From assembly GCA_002837415.1 (NCBI GenBank), contig PJCV01000005.1, positions 1-64,000 of the forward strand: a stretch of DNA of 64,000 nt, given 5' to 3'. The notes below the pieces were generated by a model. The model saw only the letters and a program-made list of their open reading frames with translations, was not told the DNA's origin and did no database searches. This document shows, in pieces, positions 62,831 through 64,000 of this stretch (position 1 is its first letter; every line of letters starts with the position of its first letter). The position numbers and the translations under genes are program-made. Source of the stretch: Actinomycetales bacterium SN12. Lineage in GTDB: Bacteria; Actinomycetota; Actinomycetes; Actinomycetales; Microbacteriaceae.

Positions 62831-64000
62831 ATGGACCCCATTCGCGATCACCTGCACCGGCATCTCGACGAGCTTGCGGAGAGGCTGGCCGAGTGGGTGG
62901 CGATCCCGTCGATCGCCGGCGACACCGAGCACCGCGGCGACCTGCGGCGCTCGGCCCACTGGCTCGCCGGTGAGATGCGTGCCGCCGGGCTCGAGGCTTC
63001 CGTGCTCGAGTCGGGTGACTCGTGGGCGGTGCTCGGCGAGTTCGTGACCGATCCCAGCGCGCCGACCGCGCTGGTCTACAGCCATCACGATGTGCGGATA
63101 GTGAAGCCGGAGGAGTGGGCGGAGACCGCGCCGTTCGTCCCGGTGCGGCGCGATGGGCGGCTGTACGGCAGAGGAGCGTCGGATGCCAAGGGGCAGGCCC
63201 TCGCGCACGTATGGGCGCTGCGCGCCCTGCGTGACCTCGACGGAGGGGCGCCGATCAACGTCAAGCTGCTCATCGAGGGTGAGGAGGAGATCGGCTCCCC
63301 GAACCTCGCGGCGCTGCTCGAGCGGTACGCCGAGCGCCTTGCCTGCGACGTGATCGTCTTCTCGGACACCGTGCAGTGGCGTGCGGATGCCCCGGCGCCG
63401 GTGACCTCGATGCGCGGCACGGTCAACGCCACGCTGTCCGTGCGCGGGCCCGACCGCGACGTGCACAGCGGTGTCGTCGCGGGTGTCACCGTCAATCCGG
63501 CCGCCACCCTGGCCCAGGCGCTCGCCGCCCTGCACGACGAGCACGGTCGCGTCGCGGTGCCGGGGTTCTACGACGATGTGGCAGAGCTGACCGACGAGCG
63601 CCGCGCGGAGTTCGCGGCGCTGCCCTTCGACGAAGAGGAGTGGGTCACCCGCACTGAGACGCGCACGATCAGCGGTGAAGAGGACTTCACGGTGCTGGAG
63701 CGACTTTGGGCTCGACCCACGATCGAGGTGATGTCGCTGCTGGCCGGTGATCCGCTGGGTCTGCCGCGCTCGGTCATCCCGCGCGATGCGACGGCGAGTC
63801 TGAGCATCCGCACGGCCGCTGACCAGCGCATCGCCGCGGTCGCCGAGCAGCTGCGCGGCTTCTTCGCCTCGGTGCTGCCCGCCGACGCGGAGTACGAGCT
63901 CACCATCGACGAGGCGCTGGGTCAGGAGCCGTATGAGACGCCGCGAGGACCTCTGCTCGACGCGCTGGAGCGGGCGCTCGAGCACGGGTACGACATGGCG
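62831..64000 (+). CDS. M20-family dipeptidase (3' end outside window)
   Basis: The first 390 codons of an M20 zinc peptidase are present, with no stop before the window end. The metal-binding set is intact: histidine in VYSHHDV (about 80-86), aspartate in GRGASDAKGQ (about 113-122), glutamates in IEGEEEIGSP and aspartate in IVFSDT, with a lid domain near 195-310. Members cleave dipeptides or deacylate amino acids in the cytoplasm. The plain HYD of many homologues is HHD here. The gene has its own CAGACT box at 6 nt and is divergent from the catalase gene. Confidence 0.9.
   Translation, partial: MDPIRDHLHRHLDELAERLAEWVAIPSIAGDTEHRGDLRRSAHWLAGEMRAAGLEASVLESGDSWAVLGEFVTDPSAPTALVYSHHDVRIVKPEEWAETAPFVPVRRDGRLYGRGASDAKGQALAHVWALRALRDLDGGAPINVKLLIEGEEEIGSPNLAALLERYAERLACDVIVFSDTVQWRADAPAPVTSMRGTVNATLSVRGPDRDVHSGVVAGVTVNPAATLAQALAALHDEHGRVAVPGFYDDVAELTDERRAEFAALPFDEEEWVTRTETRTISGEEDFTVLERLWARPTIEVMSLLAGDPLGLPRSVIPRDATASLSIRTAADQRIAAVAEQLRGFFASVLPADAEYELTIDEALGQEPYETPRGPLLDALERALEHGYDMA

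Overview
This is a 64 kb piece of a high-GC actinobacterial chromosome, most likely Microbacterium or a close relative in the Microbacteriaceae. The evidence is the gene order tilS-hpt-ftsH-folE-folP-folB-folK-DUF3180-PH-PH, many GTG starts, a DUF4192 protein, copies of a CCCTTCGRCAGGCTCAGGGA repeat, and many genes read from leaderless transcripts whose TANNNT -10 box lies 6 nt before the start codon. No rRNA, CRISPR array or insertion sequence was seen.

Region 1 (1 to about 8260) is an accessory island, visibly less GC-rich and more sparsely coded. It carries a tyrosine integrase (5185-6330) with an upstream Xre-type regulator, a divergent excisionase-like HTH gene (4159-4353) and a D5/P4-type helicase (2467-4041). 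Downstream of the helicase, four alternating 16-bp repeats (2143-2327) look like an iteron origin. Two candidate defence genes belong to the island: a small protein with an RNxxxH HEPN motif (1391-1993) and an ApeA-like HEPN protein (6572-7906). The first 1.39 kb has no convincing gene but many short hairpins. No attachment-site pair was found, and the left boundary is probably outside the window.

Region 2 (8264-23665) is core chromosome: tRNA-Phe/Asp/Glu, a secreted M23 endopeptidase, pyrophosphatase, a TMEM175-like channel, tilS, hpt, ftsH, the folate operon, two PH-domain proteins, a DUF2520 protein and a DUF2207 protein. Folate genes are coupled by 4-5 bp overlaps or 1-nt gaps. A REP-like repeat has entered the 3' end of folE and adds a repetitive tail.

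Region 3 (23755-44200) holds lysS, a MarP-like membrane protease, DUF4192, cardiolipin synthase, a duplicated-domain lipoprotein, a diacylglycerol kinase-type lipid kinase, serS, a HAD phosphatase, tRNA-Ser(TGA), an LCP ligase, a sialidase, tRNA-Ser(GCT) followed by a second copy of its own 3' end, an epimerase, an aldo/keto reductase, an NSS transporter with its MetS-type small subunit, a GntR regulator, tRNA-Arg(ACG) and sdaA.

Region 4 (44210-64000) is mostly minus strand: hrpB, flotillin, a MarR regulator, an ABC exporter coupled to a two-component system, the trehalose operon (hypothetical gene-treX-treY-treZ, all translationally coupled or 1 nt apart), an FUSC protein and manganese catalase. 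An M20 peptidase on the plus strand runs off the right edge.
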